64,000 nucleotides of DNA from Symbiodinium sp. CCMP2592 (lineage: Eukaryota; Sar; Dinophyceae; Suessiales; Symbiodiniaceae), in the NCBI GenBank assembly GCA_905221615.1, contig CAJNDT010001001.1:2178996-2242995 (forward strand), in the 5' to 3' direction. Positions 21,545 to 31,693 of the stretch are shown here, in pieces. The notes beneath the pieces are model-generated. The model had not been told where the DNA came from. It was given only the letters and a program-made list of their open reading frames with translations, and ran no database searches. Positions within the stretch are counted from its first letter, which is position 1; every line of letters starts with the position of its first letter. Made by a program: the position numbers and the translations under genes.

Positions 21545-21841
21545 GTGGGTCGTCTGAGCTTTTGGCAATCGGGGTCGCAACGTGTGTTTGAACGGGGGTT
21601 TCAGCAGGGAGATGACGTTTCCTTCGGCGCTCAACGACCACGAAGGCGGCACTTCGTGGTTCAGGTGGTTGTGGTGCCTAAGCATACCCGTGGCATCTTC
21701 ATCTACCATTGTGCTGAGCTGGATACCTTGGAAACGGTGACCGCCTGCGCGTTCGTCCACAGATGCATGGCGGTGGCATGTTCAAGGTCAGCTCCAGAAG
21801 CTATGGAGTGCCACGGAAGTCAGACTGGTGAATGCCATTGA
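21545..21841 (+). CDS. Possible coding island, 98 codons
   Basis: A repeat-free 300-base stretch. The plus frame includes VVQVVVVPKHTRGIFIYHCA and ELDTLETVTACAFVHRCMAV. The minus strand is also open (79 codons), so the strand is not certain; plus is chosen because the surrounding exons are plus. Confidence 0.35.
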   Translation: MGRLSFWQSGSQRVFERGFQQGDDVSFGAQRPRRRHFVVQVVVVPKHTRGIFIYHCAELDTLETVTACAFVHRCMAVACSRSAPEAMECHGSQTGECH

Positions 21842-21903
21842 GACCCGCGTGCCCTAAACCCGTCAGATGTTGGACTCAACGCAGCAGATAGAGCTACTAT
21901 ACT

Positions 21904-21950
21904 ATACAGTATACATTTCACCATATTACAGTATACATTTCACCATATTA
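21904..21950. repeat. Tandem repeat of a 24-base unit, two copies
   Basis: ACAGTATACATTTCACCATA is repeated back to back just before element A2. Confidence 0.8.
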
Positions 21951-21997
21951 CGTTGTAGTACATGGAAAGTAAAGTATAGTGTTACGTCATAATGTAT

Positions 21998-22098
21998 GGG
22001 TGACTGTCAAAATTATGGTCCCTTTTTGGGTGCCCTAAATGTTAGGTGCCGTACTATATTGGGGACCCAAGAAGGGACCATGGTTTTGACAACCACCC
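21998..22098. mobile_element. Family A inverted-repeat element (copy A2)
   Basis: GGGTGACTGTCAAAATTATG at the left and TGGTTTTGACAACCACCC at the right. No clean target duplication visible here. Confidence 0.8.
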
Positions 22099-22184
22099 AT
22101 GATGAAATCGGGAAGAAAGCTGCCGGCCCCGCACTCTTCAAATGACGGAGTTACTATAGGGGCTTATACTTGAACCTAAAGTAG

Positions 22185-22293
22185 TATAGGGGCCTTAATA
22201 ATTGGACTAGTGACTAGAGATTCTTGGGGGGGCTTCCCTTATTATAATTGTAGTACAATATATCGCGAACCCCCATTCTAATTATGAAGGCCC
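22185..22293. mobile_element. Family B inverted-repeat element (copy B3)
   Basis: GGGGCCTTAATAATTGGACT left arm, TTCTAATTATGAAGGCCCCT right arm, CTTATTATAATTGTAGTAC centre. Confidence 0.7.
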
Positions 22294-22305
22294 CTAGTTT
22301 ACTGG

Positions 22306-22422
22306 TTTCCATCAGAACCTCCGTGTGCGGAAGGGCGCCCAGGAGTCGTTGAGACTATTTGTGTGTAACGATCATGTCACCGTTCGGAGTCTGTACTGTA
22401 AGACGCCGCATTGGCACATATA
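22306..22422 (+). CDS. Short exon next to element B3
   Basis: Reads FHQNLRVRKGAQESLRLFVC and NDHVTVRSLYCKTPHWHI before TAG. Basic, globular-looking; starts about 13 bases after B3. Function unknown. Confidence 0.45.
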
Positions 22423-22563
22423 GGTTTCTAAAGCAATTACCGCCAATGTCGAACAAATGGTTTTGATTCAGAGAACTTTTCCCTAAGCCATAAATCCAAA
22501 CCCCCAAACTTCGTGAGTCGTGGCCGCGTTTCCGTCGGTAGAGCATTCCGGAAAGGTTTAAAT

Positions 22564-22670
22564 GGGTGGTTGTCAAAATTATGGACCATTTTGGGGTACC
22601 CTAAACAATAGGTAATAGGTGCCGTATTATAATAAGGATCCAAAAAGGGACCATAATTTGACAACCACCT
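22564..22670. mobile_element. Family A inverted-repeat element (copy A3) with AAAT target duplication
   Basis: GGGTGGTTGTCAAAATTATG and CATAATTTGACAACCACCT ends, flanked by AAAT at 22560-22563 and 22671-22674. Confidence 0.85.
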
Positions 22671-22962
22671 AAATAGGGTTTAGGGTTTGGGCTTGCAGTC
22701 TCATGGTTCGGAGGTTCGGCCTGAGGTTAAGAGCGTACTTAGGGCTCAGGGTTGAGGGGATCGGGTTATCAGTTCAGAGCAGGCCTCAGGGTTGAGATTT
22801 TCGGGTAAGGGTTTAGAAATCTGGGTTTAAAGTTTAGGGTTAGGGTTTAGGGTTTAGGTTTAGGGGCTTTTGTGCGCCCAGGTGATGCAACGCAGAAGAA
22901 GGATGTTTCTCAGGTGAACCCTCACCCCAAGCCCTCTTAAAGCCCAAAGCAGGTCATGTTCC

Positions 22963-23196
22963 TTGGGTTCAAGTCCAATGCGCCACCGGAAGAAGGCAGG
23001 AGTCGCGGGGCATTCAGAAAGAAGCGAAATAAGTGCAAATGTAGGTATAAACTGCAAGATATCGAGCCTCCGAGGCCCTATAAACCTCAAGTTCTCTTTA
23101 GGCGCGGTTTTCAAGATTGAAATCTGGACCGTGCCCCTACACACTGAGTACCGCCGTTATAGACCACGAGCAAAGGGCCTGTGGAGGGAGGCATAG
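22963..23196 (+). CDS. Possible coding island, 77 codons
   Basis: Plus frame reads HRKKAGVAGHSERSEISANV and later FSLGAVFKIEIWTVPLHTEY to TAG. Basic, plausible but no borders or family. An overlapping minus ORF is treated as shadow. Confidence 0.35.
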   Translation: MGSSPMRHRKKAGVAGHSERSEISANVGINCKISSLRGPINLKFSLGAVFKIEIWTVPLHTEYRRYRPRAKGLWREA

Positions 23197-23212
23197 CACT
23201 CACTTTAGAGGC

Positions 23213-23337
23213 CCGATACTTAGAGGCCCAAGGGACTAAGTAATTAGGTTATAAATAGGGATGTACCCTAAGTGGAGTTACCCCAACTATAACCATGCTT
23301 ATAACCTACTTACTAAGTCCCCTGGGCCTCCAAGTAA
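23213..23337. mobile_element. Family M inverted-repeat element (copy M1)
   Basis: ACTTAGAGGCCCAAGGGACT left and AAGTCCCCTGGGCCTCCAAG right, with AGGTTATAA arms. Confidence 0.75.
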
Positions 23338-23529
23338 GGGAAGTATGAGTCCAGCCGTCATCTTAATCAAGGTTACTCCGAGGATCCATAGATTTTGACC
23401 TAATTCCATAATGGTAGTGTATATGGACCCTCTGGGTTACAGGGGTTACAGGAACGCTGGCGGCTTTTGGCATCCAGACCCCTCTTGCTAGAACACTGGG
23501 CCTTGCCATAGAGCTCTGCAAGGTCGTCT

Positions 23530-23665
23530 AGATCCGAAACCCTAAGCCCCTGAACCCCAACCCTAAACCCTGAACCCCTGAATATTAAACCCCAACCCCT
23601 AAATATGAAACCCTAAACCCCTAAACCCCTTAAAACCCCTGAATCCCTAAACCCCTAAACCCTCA
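23530..23665. repeat. CCCTAAA telomere-like tract
   Basis: Repeated CCCTAAACCC units with CCTGAA variants, ending directly before the 23667 island. Confidence 0.8.
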
Positions 23666-23666
23666 G

Positions 23667-23780
23667 CTTGGCCCCGGCACTGCGCCATTGTCACTCGACT
23701 GAAGAGCGCCGGTGTGCCGCCGCTTTGGACCATGCCGCCGGGACGAAGTGGAGCCGACTTGCAGTGGAGGTGTCGGGTTT
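23667..23780 (+). CDS. Short GC-rich exon-like island
   Basis: Reads LSLAPALRHCHSTEERRCAA and ALDHAAGTKWSRLAVEV. Sits between two telomere-like tracts. Borders unknown. Confidence 0.4.
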
Positions 23781-23962
23781 AGCCAACACAGTTTAGGGTA
23801 TAGGGTTTCGGGTTTGTATAGGGTTTAGGGTTGTGGTATCAGAGGTGCAGTGCAGCTGTCGTGGTGGATGCAGAGGTTCGGTTCTGGTGCACGACAGCTG
23901 GCAGTTCTTCCACTGAGACTGCGCAGTGAAGGCCAGATTTCGGCTCTCGGAGTGGTCTAATA

Positions 23963-24060
23963 GAGGGGCCTTAATAAATGCCTATACTATTTTGGGGGCT
24001 CCTTATTTTAATTATAGTGTAATGGGCCCCAAAACCCTATTCTAATTATTAAGGCCCTTA
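23963..24060. mobile_element. Family B inverted-repeat element (copy B4)
   Basis: AGGGGCCTTAATAAATGCCT and CTATTCTAATTATTAAGGCC ends. The middle TAATTATAGTGTAATGGGCC is shared with B11, B13 and B14. Confidence 0.75.
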
Positions 24061-24448
24061 TAGTATAGGCCCTGGGCCGTAGCTGCCGTAGGGCCTTCCA
24101 CAGATGCAGTCAATTCCCCAATACCTGACCCTGACATGTCTACACCTTCTATGGCCGCTTAAGAAAGAACCCCTCAGACAGAGGCCGGTAGGGAACTTGT
24201 GTACGGATTTCATGTTTAACCACGGGAGACGGCCAAGCTGAAAGCATCTACATTACGACAATTAGGTCGTGAATTCCACCAAACAACCCCAGTCGAATAG
24301 CTTTACGGTGTGGGGTTTCGGTTTGTGGTTTCAGGGTTGATGTCCAACTAACTGTACAGATCTCTCAATAAGAACCCTATAGTAGAAGCCTTAAAGCAAA
24401 GTGTCTTGAATCCCCACTGCGTGTTCCAACGTTCTGGTGCTGACTCAT

Positions 24449-24613
24449 GAGAGGCGACAAGGGTACGTACCGCAGGGTTCTATGAACCCTAAACTTAAAC
24501 CCTTAACCCGACACAACCCTAAACCCTAAAACCCTACACAACCCTAAACCCTAAACCCCTACACCCTAAACCCTAAACCCTACATAACCCTAAACCGGAG
24601 AGGCGACAAGGGT
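24449..24613. repeat. 16-bp direct repeats bounding a telomere-like intron
   Basis: GAGAGGCGACAAGGGT occurs at 24449-24464 and identically at 24598-24613. The 133 bases between are mainly CCCTAAA repeats. Both copies can be read in the same frame as RGDKG, so removing exactly one period (149 nt) restores a single open frame into the 24598 exon. Confidence 0.75.
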
Positions 24614-24711
24614 GAGACCATCGTCCCCATCATCTTCCACCGCCACAATGCGCGAGAAAGCGCCTTGAGCCCACTTCTCAGTGAAGATCCAAAGCACCCC
24701 CCGGGGTGTTA
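24598..24711 (+). CDS. Short exon starting in a duplicated RGDKG sequence
   Basis: Reads RGDKGETIVPIIFHRHNARE and SALSPLLSEDPKHPPGC before TAG at 24709-24711. The first residues repeat those coded at 24449-24464, ahead of the telomere-like insert. Composition strongly protein-like; family unknown. Confidence 0.5.
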
Positions 24712-24714
24712 GGG

Positions 24715-25545
24715 TTGCATAAGAGTTCTGTAAGTGCTCTACAATGCTTCTATAGCGGTTCTACAAGGGGTCTATAAAGGCTCTAAAGGATTTAGGTTTT
24801 AGGGATAAGCACACGTGAGGGTTTAGGGTTGCATATGCTTGATAAGGGTTCTATAAAGGTTCTGTGGGGTTTGAGATTCAGGGGTTTAGGGTTTTGGAGG
24901 CTTCGGACAGGGATTCAAGGTTAAGGTCCCCGTCTAGCTATGGTTACAAAAGTAGCTCGACGCCGTGTAAGAATTCCGAACACGGCTCGATCGATGGTGG
25001 TGGTATCTGGGCCTTAGTGCACAATCCTTTTCGAATCCTCGCGAGGCTAGAAAACTATATACCCCCAAAGCCTTGTTCAAAATATTGTGGCCCTTATTCC
25101 AAACCCTTGTAGTAACCCAAATCTTTATCGACCCCTTTAAACGGTCCATATTCGTCAGTTTGCAAAAGTTAGGCTTGACTACGACTCGCAGCAGTCATAC
25201 CATGTCGAAGAGCAAGTGAGGCGGACTGTGCGTTTTTGGGATGTATATGGTTGGAAATGTAGATGCCTCCCATATTAGTCCTTTGGGTTTCTTGTTATAG
25301 TTATACAAAACCGGAGCTCAAAACCCAATTCTAAATATTAAGGCCCCTAAATTATGTCTAACGTCTTATATGGGCTTTCATAGCGCTTGATATGAAAGCC
25401 ACAAGTTACAACTGTTCTGGGCCTCGAACGCCAAGCTGCCTGACCCGAACAAAGATAAAACTTTATGAAGCCCCTGTACGAATCCAATGTTAGCTGCTAT
25501 ATATACAACCCGTATAGAAATAACTATTAAGGCCCTACCTGTCGC
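24715..25545. other. Non-coding stretch
   Basis: GGTTCTATAAAGG-type filler, a family B-like degenerate inverted repeat (about 25255-25355), and a tiny open patch near 25430 (AKLPDPNKDK). CAAGCTGCCTGACC at 25434 is repeated with one change as CAAGCTGTCTGACC near 25550, again a direct repeat bordering an insert. Confidence 0.45.
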
Positions 25546-25640
25546 CGAGGCAAGCTGTCTGACCTAAAGCAGCTTCCCATTGACGATGACAAGATGACGG
25601 AAGAGGCCAACAGTTTTTCCATTTTCGAGTTTAGGTTTAT
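25546..25640 (+). CDS. Short acidic exon-like island
   Basis: Reads GKLSDLKQLPIDDDKMTEEA before drifting into lower-quality frame. Preceded by a diverged copy of the same KLPD-coding bases at 25432. Function unknown. Confidence 0.4.
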
Positions 25641-25644
25641 ACAT

Positions 25645-27100
25645 ACGAGTTGTTGCAAGCTTGTTTAGGTGGTTTACATCACGGCCAGATAGTGTTGATT
25701 CAGACTTATTGTAGGTTAAATGCGAGTTTGTTGTTAAGTTTGTTTTTGAAGCTCCAGAGGGTTCCTCAGGCATTTTCAGAGGCCCACTAATAAAGGAAAG
25801 ACTCATCAGTCAAGGTACCTTCTTTAAGGGATTCCTCTTGAAGTGGGCAAGGTGACGAGGGCGCTGTCCAGTTTACTCCCCCACCTGTCGTAGTTTAAAT
25901 CCGAGACAACAAGAGACTCACAACCTCACAACTCCCTAAACCCTGAGCCCTAAACCCTATGTACTAAACCGCTAAGCCCTAAATCGCAGACTTCATGCCC
26001 AGCAACGTCAGTCCTACGACTTGGGGGTTTAAGGTTTAGGGCTTTAGGGTCTCTCATGGGTCCTTTCAGCATACTGTGAAGGGAACTTGAATCTCGACAA
26101 GGACAAGTATACTTAGGGGTACTTAGAAATATTTTTAATTTTTGGTCATTATAATTTTTAAGAAACAGCTAAAATTAATATTTGTGCTAGGGTTCTAAGC
26201 TCAGTATAGTATAGGGCTTAGACTTTATTTAGGGGATCAAGGGACCTAGCAAGTGGCACATAATTGCGGTTGCAAGTGGAGCGGCTCGAACCCGAAACCC
26301 AAAACCTTCGGCCCTAAACCCAAACCCCAACGCCTTAAACTGTAAACCCCTAAACTCTACAAGCCCGATAAACCGAACACCCGAAACCCTTCAGGATAAG
26401 TCACCGTTCTTACTACGGGGATACGAGAAAAACGGCCCTGGCCTTAAGCTTTGAGCTCTCAGTCCCTGAAGCCTTAAACCTGAGTTGTTGTTAGAGGATT
26501 TGGTTTAAGTTACCATTGTAAGGAAACCATATTAGTTAATGCTAGAAACACCTATTATGGCAACTGGGAATAAGTTGCAGAACCGTGTAAGCCCAAGTCC
26601 TTCAACCCTACTTGAGCTTTGAAAAACCCCTCCTCCTGTAAAGAAATTGGTACCGAGAAGTGTAGGTTTCTAAGGCGTCCAGGAAAGCCCCACCGTGTTG
26701 GGGCCTGAGTATTCCTAAGCCCTATAAACTCTGAACCCTGTTCGTCAGTAATCCCAAAATAGGAGTCCACGTAAAAGGGAGCCTTAATCCCGCCGACCTT
26801 CATCCCACCTTTTGAGGCAAATGAGGACCCCAAAACAAGGTACCCCTAATTTTCGGAAACTCCCATATGAAGTTCCAATCTCCATACTTAAGTCTAACGG
26901 GTCCCGGAGCCCCGAGCCCCTTTTGGGAGCTTTCAGCCCTCAACGCTCGAAGCCTGTTTGGGTTTCAGGGTTTCAGGTTTAAGGCTTGGGGTTTAAGGTT
27001 TCAAGGCTTGGGGTTTAGGGTTTAGGCTTTAGGGTGTAGGCTAGGGGTTTAGGGTCCTAAGTTTCAGGGTTTAGGACCGGCCGGCCCCAGCAAACCCAAG
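25645..27100. other. Repeat-rich non-coding stretch
   Basis: Telomere-like heptamers (25935-26060, 26290-26400, 26960-27070), the 98-bp repeat at 26112-26209, and a family G right-arm fragment (26833-26874). ORF 25564-25806 on minus overlaps the 25546 island and is not supported. Confidence 0.45.
26112..26209. repeat. Uninterrupted copy of the short repeat that hosts the large transposon
   Basis: Begins CTTAGGGGTACTTAGAAAT and ends GCTAGGGTTCTAAGCTCAG followed by TATAG. The same left part occurs at 28153-28225 and the same right part at 33315-33345, with the 5.1-kb transposon between them. It therefore represents an approximate empty site for that insertion. Its own inverted ends are short (ACTTAGAA/TTCTAAG). 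Confidence 0.8.
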
Positions 27101-27268
27101 GCCACTGCTTGGAGGTTCATGGGGTTATAAGTAAGTTAGCTATACTTACAACCCTTATAAGATAACCCCACTTATTTTTACCCGTGAACCCTAAACCCTA
27201 TACCCTTATAGAAACCCCAAAGATCCCTTTAACGGGACCCTTAACGGAACCCTTGCCCATGAAGCTCC
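27101..27268. mobile_element. Family M inverted-repeat element (copy M4), possibly with inner insertion
   Basis: CTTGGAGGTTCATGGGGTTA at the left pairs with CCCATGAAGCTCCAAG at the right. Additional CCCTAAA and AACGGAACCC filler sits before the right arm. Confidence 0.6.
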
Positions 27269-27379
27269 AAGTGGAGAGCCAGATGTGAGGCCCTCCTGCG
27301 AGCAATGGGCAGCGAATTCACTGCCGCCACGCACGCGCCGGCCGAGGCCTGGACAAGACTACTGGTGCTACATTAGGTC
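27266..27379 (+). CDS. Exon directly abutting element M4
   Basis: Reads KWRARCEALLRAMGSEFTAA and THAPAEAWTRLLVLH before TAG. A clear helical protein segment, GC-rich, starting at the very end of M4. Good candidate for an exon whose upstream intron contains or consists of M4. Confidence 0.55.
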
Positions 27380-27523
27380 TCCTGGTTCTGTCTTGAGGGA
27401 TTATGGTTTGGGGTTTCGAGGGCTTGGGGGTTCAAGGTTTGGTATTTAGGTTTTGGGCTTGATGGCTTCGAGTTTGGGGGGGGTCCTCTACGTTGCTTTC
27501 ACTCCCTTAGCCTTGTCCAATAC

Positions 27524-27634
27524 CATCCCCTAAAGGGTGCAAGCACCTAATAATCACTACTCCCCCAAAAATTGTAACCTACATAACTACCATCCCAAAC
27601 CCTATTTCCCTATCATTGGGTCCTTCGGACCCCT
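27524..27634. mobile_element. Family F inverted-repeat element (copy F5)
   Basis: CCTAAAGGGTGCAAGCACCT and ATTGGGTCCTTCGGACCCCT ends; the interior CACCTAATAATCA resembles F4. Confidence 0.55.
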
Positions 27635-27930
27635 AGGGATCTAACAGATAGATCTTGGGCCCCAACACTGTAGCCGTGGGGTTCCCGGGTCCTAGCGCCT
27701 GTTATCAGGCGGCTCAAGGAGGGTGCTATAGGGGCCAAATCTAGTACCTCAGATAGTATGATCCTCATTGTAAGAAGCCAAAACAAAGGTACCCCTCCTA
27801 TTCGGAAGCTCCCAAATGGGCTCAGGGTAAATTTTTTCAGATCCCAGGGACTCCTAAACCCAAAACCCCGCGAGATTCAGGGGACTCAGTAAGAGGGTCA
27901 ATGCTTCGGGTGAAAAGTACGCTTGATGCA

Positions 27931-28024
27931 GGGGCCTGAATGATTAGAATAGGGTCTTGGGGGCTGCTTATCATAATTACAGTATGATCTACCCCCAGAC
28001 CTTATTCTATTCATGAAGGCTCCC
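27931..28024. mobile_element. Family B inverted-repeat element (copy B6)
   Basis: GGGGCCTGAATGATTAGAAT left and TTATTCTATTCATGAAGGCT right arms around TATCATAATTACAGTATGA. Confidence 0.7.
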
Positions 28025-28152
28025 GTATTTGCTGTTACTGTTAAAGTTCCGTGAACCTAAGACTATCCGAACCCTGTGCCCACCTCCTGAACTCTGAACC
28101 GCTCCAAGCCCAGGACACGCAACCATAATAACCACCTCAAACTCCCTAAAAC

Positions 28153-28225
28153 CTTAGGGGTACTTAGAATAATTTTTGATGGTGGTTACTATAATCCCTA
28201 AGACACAGCTGAAATTATAATTTTT
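28153..28225. repeat. Left part of the short repeat split by the transposon
   Basis: Begins CTTAGGGGTACTTAGAATAA and contains AGACACAGCTGAAATTATAA, aligning with 26112 onward of the unsplit copy. It ends in a T run that abuts the transposon's GGG terminus. Confidence 0.8.
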
Positions 28226-28263
28226 GGGTTTAAAGCCGAAATCTGTCCCCTGCGTTTTTGCTG
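28226..28263 (+). repeat. Left terminal inverted repeat of the Merlin-type transposon
   Basis: Starts GGGTTTAAAGCCGAAATCTG and ends TGCGTTTTTGCTG. It matches the right end at about 32 of 37 aligned positions by eye. Confidence 0.85.
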
Positions 28264-28475
28264 TTTTAATGCTTTCAAAACATCAAGGCAGCGGATACAG
28301 ATCGGCTTCTTATGACAGAAACCTTTCGCACCTGCACCTGACCACTCACAACAGAACATTATAGTTATTTATTGAAACCTGTTATTTCGATATATGTGTG
28401 ATATTCAAGCGCACAGAGAAGCAGCAGAGAGAACTTTTTGGGGGCGTACACATGTGTTCCCATGTTCTGCGTCGC

Positions 28476-29800
28476 TCACTCAACCCGAAAAAGCTTCACG
28501 ATTTCAGTGAAAGCAGCTGTGACGATATTTCGCCGATCAAAATATTGGGGGTTCATTGCCCTCAGAAGATTTCGGGCTTGGTATTCCCCGATCAGTAGTC
28601 GCCACTTTTGGCGATCAGAATGCGCAGGCAGTTTGCCGGACATCTTGTTACGAATCCAACGCTTGATGACGCTCCATTTTTGGCTTCTATCGCATTTGTG
28701 CTGAAACCATTCTCGTTCACAAGCTCACCTAAACCGTGATTTACAATCTCATGCGGCAAATCAGACTCAGATAGACCACTGGCTTCACGAAATGCTTTGA
28801 ACGCAGACACTGTGGCTTTCCACTTGTCACTGACGAAGATGTCGTGCTTCTTGATGCCGAGAGAGTTGATGTTTCGTAACATCTCTTTATGCCCACGTGG
28901 ACGTCCATCATACGCATCATCCGGATGGTCAAGGATTCGGAAAAGGAAATGGGTTCCCACATGTCCTTCCAAGACGGCCCCCCAAAGCCAGATTTGGTCA
29001 CGTTGAGGTCGCCCATGCTTGGATATGATGCTTGGTTTCCTTTTGTTGAGGTGTGTCTCATCAGCAATAAACACTCGCCCGCGATGCTTTTCCTTGAGGT
29101 GCTTTTTGGCAACACTAGGTTTTTTCCACACCGCTGAAGATGCCGAAGGTTTCTTATTCGGCATACGTTTCGATGAAGGTCGTTTAAAGGACGTGATAGA
29201 TGAAGCAGGCTTCTTCTTCGATGAGCTAGAGCGAATGGATGCACGTGTTGTCGTAGATGAGGTCTCAAGCAACTTCTGGAACAAAGGGCTATCAAAAGAT
29301 GAATGCGCCTGGATGTCGAACCAACCACACAATGTCTCCGGAAACATGCGTAGCCACCCATCAACATTTGCATGAAGTAGCGGATGTAGCTCTCGAAGAA
29401 TTGTTTGACGGTTATACTCGTAGGCCCACATGAGAAAGCAATCAAGCTTGGACATCCACGAATCGATTTTCGTGCCTCGGAAGAATCCTATAGTACTTAC
29501 CGAGTAATCTTTGGAATCACATTCTTCACAGCCTTGCTGATAACGAGGGCCATACCATTTGTAGTGGCCTGATTTGAATTTCAACTTGAAAGAAGTAGAA
29601 CATTTCGGACACTCATATCCGTGAGGGACAAGACGAAGGGCCTGGCATGCCAGTAAAGCTCGTGTAGCTGACGTGTCTGGCAAGTTTCCTCGATAATAGA
29701 CGCGACTGTGCTTCACCACATGGAGGAACTCTGTTCTGTTCACAAAATCAGCAGTGAGGACAGCTTGCCTGAAAGCAATCCAATCTGCATATGACGCCAT
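28476..29800 (-). pseudogene. ISXO2-like (Merlin/IS1016) DDE transposase with a late frameshift
   Basis: The first 373 or so residues are intact from ATG at 29800. In order they show an N-terminal zinc ribbon (C64, C67, C91, C94: ECPKC and GCEECD), a Ser/Lys/Arg-rich linker (about 185-240, NLS-like), and the DDE core. The first catalytic D is in FIADETHLNKRK (D247), the second in IFVSDKWK (D325), and the E in FSTNAIEAK (E372). Cut-and-paste transposition is the family's known role. Just after E372, at the A5 run (plus 28677-28681), the frame is lost; the intact frame ends in an artefactual tail and TAG at 28592-28594. The remaining family-like C-terminus (WSVIKRWIRNKM, QKWRLLIGEYQARN) continues one frame over to a stop at 28476. 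One missing A would explain it; ribosomal slippage is the alternative. Confidence 0.85.
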
Positions 29801-30170
29801 CCTTTGCTATCTTTTCTGACTAGCTCGAGACAAAACTGAACATCAGCAGCATTATCACGATTAAACAAGCATAGCTGCACAGTAGCGAGCAAGCAACAAT
29901 GAGACATGAAGCCTTTATTTTTGACACGCCTTCATCGTGAAAACGGTGTTTTGTGATAGAGCGCGCTATTCTACTCTACCGCATGTTGTCGGCATCTCGT
30001 AAGGCTTCATCGGCGAATCGGCTTTAACGTGTTCTAATCCTCTACGACATCCATGTCCTCGCTGTGATGCTGTTCCATCAAACGTTCAAGGTCCCTTTCG
30101 AGGTCGTCTTTCTCACCAACCTTGGGAATGATGTCGTTGTCATCCGAATCCTCATTCTCCTCATTCATAC

Positions 30171-30619
30171 CTGTTTGCTTTGGGCATGTGCTTTTGGATG
30201 TATGTAACAACGCCCCAATAAGCGAAACAAAAACATCTCACGATTTCATTCCTATCCCATAATTTGGATGCATGAGGAAGCTTTTGAAAAAATGTAGCAA
30301 CGCCCCAATAAGCGAAACAAAAACCTCACATGGTTTCGTATCTGAATGTATGTAACAACGCCCCAATAAGCGAAACAAAAACATCTCATGATTCTCATAT
30401 CTATCCCATAACTTGTATGCATGAGGAAGCTTTTGAATATATGTAGCAACGCCCCAATAAGCGAAACAAAAACCTCGCATGGTTTCGTATCTATACCATC
30501 AACGTATATACATGAGGAAGCTTTTGACTGTATATAACAACGCCCCAATAAGCGAAACAAAACCTCACATAATTTCGTTTCTATACCATCAACTTGTATG
30601 CATGAGGAAACCAAAATAC
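30171..30619 (-). repeat. Intron of the helicase-like gene built from tandem repeats
   Basis: On the minus strand the donor is ACAG|GTATTTTGG and the acceptor AAACAG|GTATG, joining ...DNATG to MNEENED... in frame. Inside, CAACGCCCCAATAAGCGAAA (plus orientation) recurs five times, at about 30208, 30299, 30355, 30446 and 30538, with ATGAGGAAGCTTTTGA-type spacers. Exon/intron borders at both ends share ACAGGTAT, like a duplicated insertion site. Confidence 0.75.
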
Positions 30620-30924
30620 CTGTTGCATTATCCCGAAGCGTAAAAGTCTGCTGTTGTACCACAGTGCCAAAATTGTTAGGATTGGGAATACCCGCTGCCA
30701 TGTTCGAGGGCATTGATGGCTCTGAGGTTCTGCTACGCTTTGCGATTGGCGACGATGATGCTTCTGCACTGGGCTTCTTCGGGGACGGAGATGGTGAAGC
30801 AAGGTCAATCACATCGTGGTGTGAATCCCGTAAACTGCGAAATGCGTGGGCGACTTGTTCCCGCTTGACTTTCACTCGAACTTGTTCTTCAAATAGAATT
30901 CGGGGATGAACGGGTACAGCTTGC

Positions 30925-30963
30925 CTGAAAAAGCTAAAAAGCTATGCATTGACAAACACTCAC
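30925..30963 (-). other. 39-nt intron in the helicase-like gene
   Basis: Minus strand: TTGG|GTGAGTG at the 5' border and CTTTTTCAG|GCAAGC at the 3' border. Removing it keeps one frame from FFVG into QAVPVHPRILFEEQVRV. Very short for a spliceosomal intron but with standard sites. Confidence 0.75.
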
Positions 30964-31544
30964 CCAACAAAGAAATTATCACGTTTCATATCCACATGCA
31001 AAACATGCTTTAGGAACGAGCCTGGTCCTATGCATACCGAAACCGCTTGAACGGATGATGGAGATAGTGCGTGGAACCGTTTCGCCGTTAAACACTTTCC
31101 GCAAGAACTCTTGCGACCAGGCCATATCCTCGTGGTAAGAGGGGGGGTAGATCTTAGAGTGCGGGTCCATCTTGTACGCTTTGAAGATAGCTTGTTGCGA
31201 GGGGTCAAGAAGATCCTTGGGCATACATCTTCCCATCGAATGAAAGGCACTGGATCTTTCGAGGTTGATGCTAAACGATGATAGATGCCGTTGTCGGTAA
31301 TGACGATCAAGTGAGTTCTGGCCATGATCGCATCCATGTCCTCCTTTTCCTCAACACCTGCGAATGAAGGGTTGATGAGCTTCTTGAAGTTTTCGTAAGA
31401 AATCTGCCAAATCTTTGAAACGGACATCTCCTTGAAAACCTCGTTGTCAATCTCGTTGGCATACGGATTGTTACATGCGTGTCTGCCTGCTCTCTGTTCA
31501 AACTGTGCTGAAGAATATCTGGCCCACACCGTAGCGTCTTCTTC

Positions 31545-31693
31545 CTGGTTTGAACAAGTGATGATAAGGATGATCGCGCGCAAAACTTACAATAACTTTT
31601 TTGTGCGCTGGTTGATAACTTCCTCTATGCACTACAGTCGTTTTGATTCGTACGTAAACATTCTTAGGGTTTCTAAACACACAGCAAAGAAAC
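31545..31693 (-). other. 149-nt intron in the helicase-like gene
   Basis: Minus strand: CCATCA|GTTTCTTTG and CAAACCAG|GAAGAAGAC, phase 0. Splicing joins KAFLNPS to EEDATVWARY, a junction that makes sense for an SF3 helicase core. Confidence 0.75.

Noticed and set aside
28398..29375. Plus-strand ORFs across the transposase (28398-28704, 28797-29375)
   Set aside because: Antisense shadows of the DDE transposase, whose zinc ribbon and catalytic motifs are on the minus strand.
30190..30620. Possible CRISPR-like array of repeated CAACGCCCCAATAAGCGAAA units
   Set aside because: Spacers are not unique (they are themselves repeats), spacing is uneven (about 56 and 90 bp), the context is a eukaryotic transposon intron, and no cas genes are present.
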